From Lingula anatina (Eukaryota; Brachiopoda; Lingulata; Lingulida; Lingulidae), in the NCBI RefSeq assembly GCF_001039355.2, contig NW_019774469.1, forward strand, positions 301,671 through 337,483: a stretch of DNA of 35,813 nucleotides, in the 5' to 3' direction. The notes below the pieces were generated by a model that saw only the letters and a list, made by a program, of their open reading frames with translations, was not told the DNA's origin and ran no database searches. Of the stretch, positions 18,371-28,176 are shown in pieces. Each line of letters starts with the position of its first letter. The first letter of the stretch is position 1. Made by a program: the position numbers and the translations under genes.

Positions 18371-20828
18371 CGGGAATACTGCACGTCGGAAATGAATCTC
18401 TGTGATACGCATGCGTGAGCTTAGTTACTCTTTAAGCCTCGGTCACAACCGGACGCACGAATTTCAGGATCGTAGGTCCCCTGCGATTTCTGGGTGTTGC
18501 AGAGGCCGTGGAGGTCGTAGAGGTAGAGGACAGTCTGCCTTGCGAGTCGCAATGGCCATATGAGATGTCCTTTCAAGCAGAGACGCTAATTGCAAGGAGC
18601 GATGGCCGTGGAAATTGTATCATTTCTTGAGTTTGTCTTGCTTCCTGTGTGTGGCACACACTCACCACTTACAAAGGAAATGCAAGGCAAGGCGAAAGTA
18701 ATGCCCATTTGCGTCGATTTTGCTCTACACTTGCCTCACATATTTGTGATGACAGACTGACGGCGTACGTCAGTTTTGCTTCCTGCTCTGCTCTTAATTC
18801 TTTCTTCTTCCTCCTCCCTTTTTTCTGCTATATAAGCTTCCTTCTCTTGCCTTTTGGAGGCATATTAGAAGCTTAATTGAGCAAAAATTTGAATATTTTG
18901 AAAATTGTTTTACACGTTACACAGTCACTTTTATTGTAAAGACACGAGCGTGCGTCGTGGGCAAGCCTTTTATATACCAGGCGTGGGGGTGACGCACGTG
19001 CGACGCATTCCCGGTGTGCTCTCGGCTTTGTTCGTTAGTTGTGAGGGCGTGCGCCTTACTCAACACACAAAGTGCACTTGTTCCTTTATTGCTTGCGGCG
19101 TGCGTCTTGTACAATGCGCGTCTCTCTTACTAACTCTGTTCGGGGGGGGGAGCAAGTTACGCTTGCGGTCTCGCTGTTCGCAGGGTACAAGCACCTCAGT
19201 CATATGGAGAGGAATCAGAGGGTGGGTCCAAATTTTTTGGTTTGCTATTCAAAACCTGATGTGTTATTGTTGGTTAGGAGGATCATCTGTTGTTCAAACG
19301 ACCATTAAGGGTGTTCTGCCGTTAATTCGAGTTAAAAAATTGACTGTTAAAGTACTCGCATGAAAAGTTTAAGTAATTGTACAAGGTATATCATCAGAGA
19401 AGCCGGTTCATCAACCACAGTTTGTCTTGTCGCCGTTTTCGCGATATTTCCGGACTACGTCATTTCCGACTCTACTACACCATGGACGCTGTCGTCTGGG
19501 AACAGGTCTCGGGAACTCGACACGTGTCTGCATCCAGAACATAACACAAGGTTCTTTACGCGACAACGTAGACCATACTTGACAATAATATGTGTAGTGC
19601 AGCACCGTACATGGTCATTATGGTTATTAACGATTTCAGCAATCATTTTTACATTAGAAAAGGTCAAACTAGATAAAAACCTTTCGTAAGGTTATACATC
19701 AATCTAATTCACCCTGCATTGTGTCAAGGTTTTAAAATCAAATAAGGAGAATTTAGGGATGGCTAGTTAGCAATGAGATATGCAAAAGTTATTAAGTGTC
19801 CCTATTTTTCTTTGTGCAACTTCATGTAAATCTGGCACGAACCAGGAAAAATTTCGGATTTTTTTTTTTTTTTTTTTGCGTGCGGTATAAAAGGCGTACA
19901 GTGCCGCCGGAATCTCCCCTTACTTACCCTCCGGGTCGCTGCGGGTTGTACGGACGGCCTGGATCGGTAACTATGGAAATAACATTGTCATCCATACGCT
20001 GTTTGGTTTCTGTTAACAATAGTTCCATACCCTGCCCGTCGGGCAATTATCGTGACAATCTTTCTGCTAACAAAAGAGCCTAACCCTAGCTCGCTGAGAT
20101 AAAGATCGAAGGTGAGCGTGGTCGCAATTAAGTGTTCGTCCAAGCGTTAATTGACCTTTAATGCGCGGTGGCTTCACTCTACTTTGATCACTCTGCTCTG
20201 ATACGGAGATTTTAAGTATAAGAACTTGCCAACAGTGATTTTTAAAAGTCGCTTTACCAAAAAGATTCGGTGATGACAGCAATTTTCGTGTACATTGTAG
20301 CTATGAATTGATTGAATTTACATAGAGTTTAATAAATGAATTTATGAATTTATTAAAGATCAAATAAAACACTACTCGTACTTGTACATGTAATTTTGAT
20401 AAGGATTCAAACTGTCTTTGCTATATACGTATTATTAACAAGATTGAAATTTATTTTTATAGTATGTCCTTATATTTCTATTAGCTTTGTTCATAGACGA
20501 AATGCATTTTTTCCAAAAAGACTTGTCAGTTGTTTCAGTGATAAACATTTTGTTGGCCATAGCTTTAATACAGTTCAGTCTATATTTGCATAAAGGATCT
20601 CTCCCATCTACACCCGTAACATTTCTGTCCGTCCGTTCGTATTCGTTCACCAATCGTAAACAACCTTCCCATCAACTGAACGCAAAAGTTGCCTGGAAAC
20701 TGGCCCGTTGTCGAATTTCGAATATTTCTTTATTTGACAAGGCGACGAGTGGCCGGCCGAAAGACTGATTCCTTGATTCTGTAGGACATAAAGTAGGAAC
20801 TCTGTGTACGTGACCGGTAGCGGTAAAT
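18371..20828. other. Intergenic, no gene supported
   Basis: Several open frames over 60 codons exist on both strands but none shows domain structure, codon consistency or paralogy within the window. Short homopolymers occur at 19141 (G) and 19860 (T). Some of this may be old transposon sequence, for instance around 18440-18560, but I cannot define ends. Confidence 0.4.
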
Positions 20829-21793
20829 CATGGGCGTAACTAGGCATACGCACGGATGCACTGTGCGTACAGTTTTTTGGCCAACCATGATATTCTTTTA
20901 TATAAATTTGGTGTATATTTCACGGAATATAAAAAAAAATCCTCTGCTTATTAAAGTCACCTGTATGTACAAATCCTCTGTATCAATTGTATAGGTACAA
21001 TTGTTCTGACCCCCCTGACCCCCCGTCTTGCAAACTGAAGTAAACAATGCCTGTAACCTTAACAAGTCCTATCTTAATCGTCCATCTAACTGAAACTTCC
21101 TTTACCTCTTAATTGGAGGGTTCAGTGACCCTCAACTCTTTTGTACCTACTTTCTTGAGAATATCGAACGCATTCTCAATGGCGATATTTATCTCAGGTA
21201 AAAATCTGCCTGAGTGTTATTTTCAAAGAGAAGCTCCCGCAACCCTGGGGGCACTAGATAAAAGCTGGACACCAGGTTTAAGAAGGAGCTAGAGAAACAA
21301 AGGAAGAATTTTTCCTGCAAAGCTTCAAAGAATTTTGACACGGACTTGACTCAGCTTACCCATCCATACTAACACCGTGACATGGTCAATTTTTACAAAC
21401 AAATAATTAAACTTAGATGTATCAGAGCTCTGTCGTGTCGTACAATTGGTTGTTTTTGGGAGCCATGCATCCACATGTAAGGTGAATGAAATCGTATGTT
21501 AGTTCAACTCAGAGGTGGATCCAGGATTATTCGAAGGGGGTTCCACATATGCAAAGCTAGCCTCTTTTTAAATAAATATACCGTTCTGGGTAATAAGAAT
21601 ATTGAAACTTTTTTAATTGCGAGAATATTTCTGACTAAATGATGATTTTATTATAAATGGAAATTAAGCTGCGATGTGTGGTACATACACTGTATGCTGT
21701 AATTACGCTGCCCTTCATCTCTTGCGTTAGTCATTTTGCTGGGAATTTTAAAAATCTGTGCGTACAATTTTTAAAGGTCTGGTTACGCCCCTG
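20829..21793. mobile_element. hAT-like non-autonomous element, about 965 bp
   Basis: It starts CATGGGCGTAACTAG and ends as the complement of CAGGGGCGTAACCAG. These inverted ends are of the same type as the insertion in copy B. Sub-terminal 'tgcgtaca' repeats lie inside each end. The interior has no transposase frame and includes 'ggtggatccaggatta' near 21515, which looks like another repeat. No clean 8-bp target duplication remains, so boundaries rest on the inverted ends. Confidence 0.5.
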
Positions 21794-22282
21794 GCAAAGT
21801 TGTACATGTAGACCTCAACGGTAAGGGTATCGCACAGGGGTCTAGTTCAGGTGTGCATGATTTAATAAATGATGCCCGCATGCTTCCAAATTACTTGCTT
21901 TTAAAATTAGCCTAAAGTTTAAATTGACTTTAATTATTGTAAGAGTACCGTTGGAATACTTAGAATGCGCTTGAATTCGCCTGGAATGATAAGTGCACTT
22001 TCGTCTGTTTTAGCTCTCAAATGCAGTTCGAATGTATTTGGTAAAACTAGGAATATCTATAATGCTGTCAGAAGGCAACTGTTTCTCTATCATTGTTTGA
22101 TATGTAATTCAAAACGATAGGAATAGTTCATCTTTACGATCTAAAGCCCAAACTTAACTAAAAGCCATCTTCATACTTAAAAGCATCAAAATAAATTAAT
22201 TTAAAAAGCTGGAAAACAATCTCTCGGGCTAACTTCACTTGTTGGCACGTGTCATCTCACATTAATTAACAATCAGTTCAGG

Positions 22283-22308
22283 CTTGGACCTAACTAGTTA
22301 GGTCCAAG
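22283..22308. repeat. 26-bp perfect palindrome
   Basis: CTTGGACCTAACT is followed immediately by its exact reverse complement, with no spacer. Such a perfect zero-loop palindrome would be unusual by chance in this composition. It could be a head-to-head join of transposon ends or a protein-binding site. Confidence 0.75.
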
Positions 22309-22604
22309 GTTCAGGTTAGCTTTATTCAAGCTGGGTTAACACGGTGATTAAGCCCTGACTATTACATAATCACTACTGTGTGACACGCGTCGTCTAAAAT
22401 TAATGTTAACATTGCGATGACGCTCTTCAATCCAAACTAATCAATTGCACATAATTCTAAATCAACTGTCACGTGTCAGCAGGATTGTTTGTGTATCTGG
22501 ACTTCCTAAATGGCCAATAAGTATTTTGTTTAATATGACATGTTTATGTCACTGATTTCTGTGCCATCGTGTCACCTGCCAAGTGAACGGTATAAATCGA
22601 CACT

Positions 22605-22822
22605 CAGATTTTCCAAATAACCCTCTTGAAAACGTATGGGCTGAAATCAAACATCACCTGCCTACGCGTGTTAAGCCTACCACGAGAGAACAACTTGTTG
22701 ACGGCATTACAGAGGCATGGGAAAATATTAACGCAGAAAAGTGTAATAAATATATTAATCACCTAAAGAAGGTGATTCCAGCGGTAATTGAGAGAAGGTC
22801 GTGTATCAGGCTACTAAACTAG
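22605..22822 (+). pseudogene. C-terminal remnant of a Tc1/mariner-type DDE transposase
   Basis: The translated frame reads 'NPLENVWAEIKHHL' and continues about 60 residues to TAG 22820-22822. The N-P-[LI]-E-N-[VL]-W motif is the signature around the last catalytic acidic residue in DDE_3 (Tc1/mariner-like) transposases, and the helical tail ending 'VIERRS' fits the same family. Nothing upstream continues the catalytic core in any frame, so this is only the 3' end of a dead element. Assignment within the superfamily is not possible. Confidence 0.7.
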
Positions 22823-23042
22823 CAACACATGTAATAAAGGTAATGAGACATTGATATTTATTTGATGTATTAGCTATTTAAATTTTTCCATTTTAACTAC
22901 GCTTTTGTTGATCGTGACTTATTATCATCAAATAAAATTGTTATACGTGTTTTAAAACTAAGCCTGATTTGTTCTTCAGAGTTTTGTTCTAATATTCGAC
23001 TTGCCTTTACTCGAGTCTTCTGTTGCAGTTGATACATAACCC

Positions 23043-23150
23043 GGGCTCCGTATCTCGAAAGGTTCGCTATGTTGCGCACGTACGTTAGTGTCTCGATTCC
23101 ATAACCGATTCTATTTCGAGATACGGGGCCATGGAATCGAGACACTTGCG
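23043..23150. repeat. Inverted-repeat cluster around CGTATCTCGAAA
   Basis: CCGTATCTCGAAA (about 23048) is complemented by TTTCGAGATACGG (about 23115), and TGTCTCGATTCCAT (about 23089) by ATGGAATCGAGACA (about 23132). The two pairs overlap, so the block can fold in two alternative hairpins. It is probably a decayed foldback element. Confidence 0.6.
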
Positions 23151-23186
23151 CACGTGGAAATTGTCCCTTTTTCCTATAGGAAATCT

Positions 23187-23222
23187 TATAGGATCCTATA
23201 GGAATTCCTATAGGATCCTATA
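23187..23222. repeat. 36-bp perfect palindrome in a CCTATAGGA array
   Basis: TATAGGATCCTATAGGAA is followed immediately by its reverse complement. The surrounding region 23171-23250 repeats TATAGGATCCTATAGGA with 'aatct' spacers, giving several nested palindromes built from one 8-10 bp motif. Confidence 0.85.
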
Positions 23223-23405
23223 GGAAATCTTATAGGATCCTATAGAAAATCCTTTAATTTCCTATTAAAGCTGGATAATTTGTAAAAAAAAAATATAAAG
23301 AACATGAACATATTTCATAGGACCAAGTCCACAGGAACAATCAGAAACGAATTTTAAAATGCAGAAATCCACAGTGGAGAAAACTCTACTCTGGTTAAAG
23401 GACAA

Positions 23406-23474
23406 TGGTCATATAAAAATCCACTTCTCGAATTTTGAANTGGTCATATAAAAATCCATTTCTCGAATTTTGAA
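23406..23474. repeat. 34-bp direct repeat on both sides of a single N
   Basis: Bases 23406-23439 and 23441-23474 are the same 34 bases apart from one C/T difference, with one N between. This pattern is expected when two contigs that overlap were joined without merging, so it is probably an assembly artefact. Confidence 0.8.
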
Positions 23475-23929
23475 GATTCAACACTCAATCTATACACTAA
23501 AGGTATGTTTTAATCGATCCCCGCCATTTAAAAATTATAAAAACAATCTATTAGTAGTAAAAAAGCGTTTTAGTAAACCTCACCTCAATATGCACAAATG
23601 AAGCAACAGATCTGGGTCACGCGGTACTGTGACGACAATTGGGATAAAGGTCTATGAGACTCAACTGAGCTGCATGGTGCAAACAGACAGAATAATTTTG
23701 GAAAGTTGTGTTGAACGGAGTTGAGCAATTTTCTTTATGCCTCAGTGTGTTGCCGTGGGATTCACCAAAATTGCAGCACTCCTTGACTATCTTTCTTTAT
23801 CTGTGACGGTCTTCCGTGACTAACTTACTAACTTCGGTGACAATAGTTGCGATCCTCGCGATCTCGGTCACCTCAGGTGATTTAGATCATATCAAAAGCT
23901 GATAGTCTTTAAGATACTGTCATCAGTTG
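23475..23929. other. Upstream region of TRIM copy D, no gene seen
   Basis: No RING-coding sequence is present. Similarity to the other copies begins abruptly at about 23930 within B-box1, after 'ttggcag'. Confidence 0.4.
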
Positions 23930-24906
23930 GCAGAGGCCACTTTCATGTGCCAAGGATGCCCAAAACACAACCAAATTTGTTCAACTTGTCGTGATGTTCA
24001 CGACAAAATACCGGCATGTGAGGGTCATTCGTTTGTTCCTCTGTCACAAGTAGATCCGTCAGCTAACCCAGTTAATATACGAGAACAATTACGCCACGTA
24101 TTAGATAAAGCTCAATACTGCGAGAAACACGACGGAGAACCGCTGGCATTCTATTGTAAAAATGATGACACTATTATATGCAGGCAATGTATTGTAGAAG
24201 TCCACAGCAAACACGTACCTTTTGTTGTAAGCATAAATTACCTTTTGTTGTAAGCATAAAGAGGCTACTTTGCTGTGCCAAGGATGTCCAAAAACCAACC
24301 ATCTCTGCGCTACATGTCGTGAATTGCATGACAGCATCACCGCATTAAATGGGCATGATTTTGTACCTCTGTCACAAGTCGATTTCTCAGTTAACCCACC
24401 TAGCGTGCAAGAACAATTGCGACAAGTTTTAGATAAAACTCAGTTCTGCGATAATCACGACGTCAGCTAACCCAGTAAACATACGAGAACAATTACGCCA
24501 CGTATTAGATAAGGCTCAATACTGCGACAAACACGACGGCGAGTTGTTGACATTCTATTGTGAAGAGGATGACACCGTGGCATGGAGAGATTGTATTTTG
24601 GAAACTCACAGTAAACATGACTTAAAAAAAATAGGGGATGTGGTGAAAGTTCAACGAGAACTACTACAAGAAAAGCTTAAATGCCTAACTACAGAAAAAC
24701 TGTCTCGTTTTCAAAAGGCAGAAAAAATTATTGTGGAAACTGAAGAAAGGCTGACTGAAAGTTAGACAAAGGTTCTTCGTTTGGTGGACCCTCAAAAATT
24801 AGCTATGAATAAGGAGATAAAAGAAAACAGTAAAACAATTGGAAGAGAAATTAAAGATTATTATTAACAAATAGAGAAGGACGCACGACAACAGACGGAC
24901 AAATAT

Positions 24907-25371
24907 TTGATCACTGTCAAACAACACTTAGAAACTTATGAAACAAAAGAACAGTCAGATTACACCGAAATGCAGAAAGCTATAGATGACAAAAGCAAGA
25001 AAATAACGGCAGAAGTTAAGGCACTCACCTCCACGCAGGTAAAAATTTTAGAAGCCGAAAAGGACAAGCAAGAAATGAACAAGATGTCCATTCAGAGCAT
25101 TCGTGATTTCGCTCAGCAGCTCACAGACACCGGTTCTGACATCGAGGTCATGACCCACTCTAAAAAACTCCAAACTAGAATGGAGGAGTTAGAAACAGTA
25201 GTACCAGTCTTTGATACCGAGATCACCGACATAACATTTACACCAGGACAAACTCAAGTGGACGTTGTGTTGCAGTTTCCTAAAATCCCTGAACCAAAGC
25301 TGTCCTTCAAAACAGGGTCCATTACGGCCAAAAGATACCGGGTCACTTGGATACGTATTTTGGGAATTTGA
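24907..25371 (+). pseudogene. TRIM copy D, coiled-coil and linker open segment
   Basis: After the TAA at 24865-24867 the same frame continues without a stop, from the late coiled coil through the 'ITFTPGQT' linker, until the 1-nt deletion near 25338 carries it out of frame. There is no ATG where homology resumes. It is part of the pseudogene rather than a separate gene. Confidence 0.6.
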
Positions 25372-26228
25372 TACAAAAGAGAGCGTACTGTCCCGAGTTG
25401 ATGGGGGTTCAAACATTCACATGGCTTGAAACACCAGAGCGGGGTATTTGTTTTAATGTTGACGGTTGGGTGCGGGATATCCAGTGCACAGATGACGGGA
25501 GCACTTTATTAGTACATGTACATGGTGAGTTTCGTGACACGGTGTCCGTATTCTCCAGCACAGGTCAAGGTAATCGTGAGATCAGAATAAAGGGAGGAGC
25601 GTGGTGTATCAGTACAGTCAGTAACGATACATTCGTGGTCACATGCAGAGATAAATGCTGTAGACTGTATTCAACATCAGGTCAGGTTATCCGATATTTT
25701 GGTCAGGGTGATATGTTTAAACCCTATGGTGTCACTGTAGACCGTACAGAGGGTAAGGTGTACGTGTGTGATAGTGGTGCACAGTGCATCTGTGTGTACG
25801 ACATGATATCTTTTCAATTTATGAACAGAATTTCTATCGCAATGTGTAGTAAAGGCACACTGCGATGTGCATACCACCACGGCATCAATACAATCATAGT
25901 CAACGGTCACAGTGCCCACTGTGTGTATGCAGTGACACCCCAGGGTGACGTCATGTTCCAATACGGAACACGAGGTCAGAGTGGAAGTGGAGACGGACAA
26001 CTAAGGTATCCAGATGGAGTGTGCGTAGATACGTTTGGGCACATTTTCATAGCTGACTACAGTAATCACAGGGTGGTTGTCCTTGGTTCAGACGGAAGAT
26101 TTCTACGGAACATTTTGACAAAGAGAAACAAAATTGACCTTCCTGTGTCAGTCGATGTCAACAGTAACGGGGAGCTTGTTGTTGGAATAACGAGTGGAAT
26201 AATATCCACGTATAAGTATATAAATTAG
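25347..26228 (+). CDS. TRIM copy D, intact NHL propeller frame (about 293 codons)
   Basis: The frame after the 1-nt deletion is fully open to TAG 26226-26228 and keeps the propeller motifs 'GVTVDRTEGKVYVCDSG' and 'GVCVDTFGHIFIADYSNHR'. It has no ATG at its beginning and would need an upstream exon or internal start. Open length is explained by recent descent and not by demonstrated function. In the first propeller part it differs more from copies A-C than the later blades do. Confidence 0.5.
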   Translation: MDTYFGNLIQKRAYCPELMGVQTFTWLETPERGICFNVDGWVRDIQCTDDGSTLLVHVHGEFRDTVSVFSSTGQGNREIRIKGGAWCISTVSNDTFVVTCRDKCCRLYSTSGQVIRYFGQGDMFKPYGVTVDRTEGKVYVCDSGAQCICVYDMISFQFMNRISIAMCSKGTLRCAYHHGINTIIVNGHSAHCVYAVTPQGDVMFQYGTRGQSGSGDGQLRYPDGVCVDTFGHIFIADYSNHRVVVLGSDGRFLRNILTKRNKIDLPVSVDVNSNGELVVGITSGIISTYKYIN

Positions 26229-26925
26229 AAATGACATATGATTTGACACTGCGATGATGTTTGAATTGTGATCAATATCACTGATAGAAGGTAATGAACA
26301 CACCTGACAACTACCTTGCACTATATTTGTTGTATATAAATAATAAAATAGTGCCGAAGTTATACAGTGAATGAATTAGTTACGTGTATGAGTAAGCGTA
26401 AATACAAATAAGGTCAAATGATATAATTGATTTTATCAATTAAATAACGCATTTTTTATTAATTGCAGATCAACATGTATTTTATCATTGGCCGATGCTT
26501 ATTTCATTTATTGATTTTAACTATGGAATTCGTTTTGGACTAAGTATGCAAAGAGTTGATCTCTTTTCTTTTTTTTTTTTTTTTTTTTTTCATTTTTCAT
26601 GTGAAAAGTTTTAACAGGTACATGGTGTATATAGAATGCACTAAGAAAGACAGAAATGCGATTTTGCTGGTTTTAATAAACAAATTGATGTCTTAAAACT
26701 AAAATCAAATGAGTCCGGAAGACGTTAATTGCTTTTATTATTTTTATTATCACTGAGGTACTGTTTTGGAACAAGTGAATAAATTCTGTCGACAGCAGGA
26801 CATCCTTGTTTGTTTTCACTAGTCGTTGCTATTATAATGTCGACTGTGAAGTCGCTCCGGGCATTATTAAACAAATTAACAGTGCGAAGAATAGTGCCCA
26901 GTGAGAGAATATACTGTAGCAGACC
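26229..26925 (+). repeat. 3' flank of TRIM copy D, paralogous to 5232-5915
   Basis: Similarity to the copy A flank extends about 700 bp, including AATAAA at 26778-26783 and 'aatgtcgac.gtgaagtc' near 26837. It includes a poly(T) tract at about 26569-26590. No gene is seen. Confidence 0.65.
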
Positions 26926-27117
26926 CCCTACCCCGTTTCCTCTCACTGGTCTCTGTTCTACGCTTCCCCACTGTATACAGAAGGGATGTATGAAGACAGA
27001 GACTTCCTACTCTTATGACTGACGTGGCTAAAATAAAAAGAAAAACTTGTGGTAAGCTCCTTATTGCTTCCCCACGGCCACTACGCATGTTTATAGCATG
27101 ATAGGTGAAGCACACAC

Positions 27118-27846
27118 CCGGTGTAACGAAACTGAGGGTCCGTGTAATGCCCCTATTTCACATAGACCACGAATCCCACGAATGGCCATGAATTGACAAA
27201 TATCACGATTCGTGGTTGAATCGTTATCAGTTCGTGAAGTTCTTAACAGATTCGTATATATTCGTAGTCAGTTCTTGCACTTCATGACCAACAGGAATTG
27301 GTAGCAAAAACTTTGATGCCCCTATTTCACACAGACCACGAATCCCACGAATGGCCAGGAATTGAAAATTTCAGGATTCGTGGTTGAATCGTAATCAGTT
27401 CGTGAAGTTCTTAACAGATTCGTATATAATCGTAGTCAGTTCTTGCAATTCTTGATCAATCGGGAATTCGTGGCAAAAATTTTGAGCTGTTCAAAGTTTT
27501 GGCCACGAACTCCCGATTCCAAAAAATCGTAGTGCGATCCCAGCCGAATCTCACGAATATTCGTAACACTATCGCACCTGTATCGTAACTGAATCGTAGA
27601 GCGTGTCGAAATAGACCAGAAAATTGGCAAAATCTCACGAATCCTGAAATTTGTCAATTCCTGGCGATTCGTGAGATTCGTGGTCTGTGTGAAATAGGGG
27701 CCTAACAGAGAGTCCGCTCTCCATATAGTGATAATGGTTAGGGTTAGTCTGACCTAAGTAGGTCAAAATCTAGGGCGAGGCTCACCTGTACAAATGAAAG
27801 GGAAGCGGACTCTCTGTTATGGGGGACTCTGTCACGTTACACGTTG
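27118..27846. mobile_element. Outer foldback element, interrupted by a second element
   Basis: The left arm 27119-27147 plus 27702-27722 aligns with the reverse complement of 27800-27846: GTGTAACG, then a GAGGGTCC or GAGTCCC block, then TAACAGAGAGTCCGCT. The left arm becomes continuous only when the intervening MITE is removed, which shows that the MITE inserted later. No coding capacity. Confidence 0.65.
27149..27701. mobile_element. Inner MITE with GCCCCTATTTCAC ends and a duplicated left end
   Basis: The element 27318-27701 (384 bp) has inverted ends GCCCCTATTTCACACAGACC and the complement at 27682-27701, and the arms extend over 60 bp (both include 'ccacgaat' and 'ccaggaattg'). The left 169 bp is also present in tandem at 27149-27317. 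The flanks share TAA (27145-27147 and 27702-27704 area), a possible target duplication. Many ATTCGTG/CACGAAT motifs recur inside. Confidence 0.7.
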
Positions 27847-28130
27847 TCCATGAATAAAAGCAAACACCAAGTTTGAAATATTTCCGTCTATACAAAATCT
27901 TCATTCATGACTTTTTAGCACGCTGTTTTCAAATACGCTGTCCAGACCCAGAACGTTATCACAACGTCAACGTCTGGAAATACATTGTGACGTTATGGCG
28001 TCATATAGACATGACGTTTCAAACGTCATAGAAAAACAAATGCGTCATAAAGGAAAATTACGCCATAAAAGCCCACAGTTCTGCAGAATCAAGGTAACAA
28101 CAAACAAGGAGCTGGTGATTGAACTTCACT
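27847..28130 (+). promoter_or_regulatory. Upstream region of KLHL10-like gene with six CRE-type half-sites
   Basis: TGACG/CGTCA motifs occur at 27965-27969, 27988-27992, 27999-28003, 28012-28016, 28024-28028 and 28043-28047, six in 83 bp. ATGACGTTT and AAACGTCAT at 28011-28029 form a perfect inverted repeat around one C. CREB/CREM/ATF proteins bind such half-sites, and CREM drives spermatid genes in mammals. The spacing before a KLHL10 gene, which is germ-cell specific elsewhere, is suggestive only. Confidence 0.45.
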
Positions 28131-28176
28131 ATGGAAAACAATGATGACAGCATGGACTGTACGGGGATTAAAGGAG
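28131..28176 (+). CDS. KLHL10: KLHL10-like exon 1 (residues 1-15)
   Basis: ATG 28131 with G at +4, then MENNDDSMDCTGIKG and one base of the next codon. The donor is GTATGG at 28177. The phase-1 end joins exon 2 to give Ala, which supports this otherwise weakly conserved exon. A 5'-UTR exon further upstream cannot be excluded. Confidence 0.7.

Larger units (their letters stand above)
23930..26228 (+). pseudogene. TRIM copy D: mosaic TRIM-NHL pseudogene with repeated B-box segments
   Basis: Homology begins inside B-box1, so the RING is missing. The order is B-box1 plus B-box2 up to 'HSKH' (frame 2), a second B-box1 from about 24237 with the start of B-box2 (frame 3), a third segment starting within the B-box1-B-box2 linker at about 24463 with a full B-box2 (frame 1), then coiled coil and NHL. 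In the third B-box2 a ligand Cys is Trp (AWRDC). TAG at 24763-24765 and TAA at 24865-24867 each replace a Gln codon, and a 1-nt deletion near 25338 shifts the propeller frame. A short duplicated 'ccttttgttgtaagcataaa' marks the first junction. This looks like unequal recombination between two paralogues followed by decay. Confidence 0.8.

Noticed and set aside
18002-18412. Proline-rich antisense open frames up to 136 codons
   Set aside because: They are produced by the C-rich strand of the 56-bp minisatellite. All frames are open there for the same reason.
18905-19363. 152-codon open frame on the + strand
   Set aside because: No recognisable domain, no paralogue in the window and no splice or promoter support. 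Length alone is not persuasive in this composition.
27149-27701. Possible CRISPR-like array because of repeated CACGAAT motifs
   Set aside because: Repeat lengths and spacings are irregular, arms are inverted, and the context is a eukaryotic MITE.
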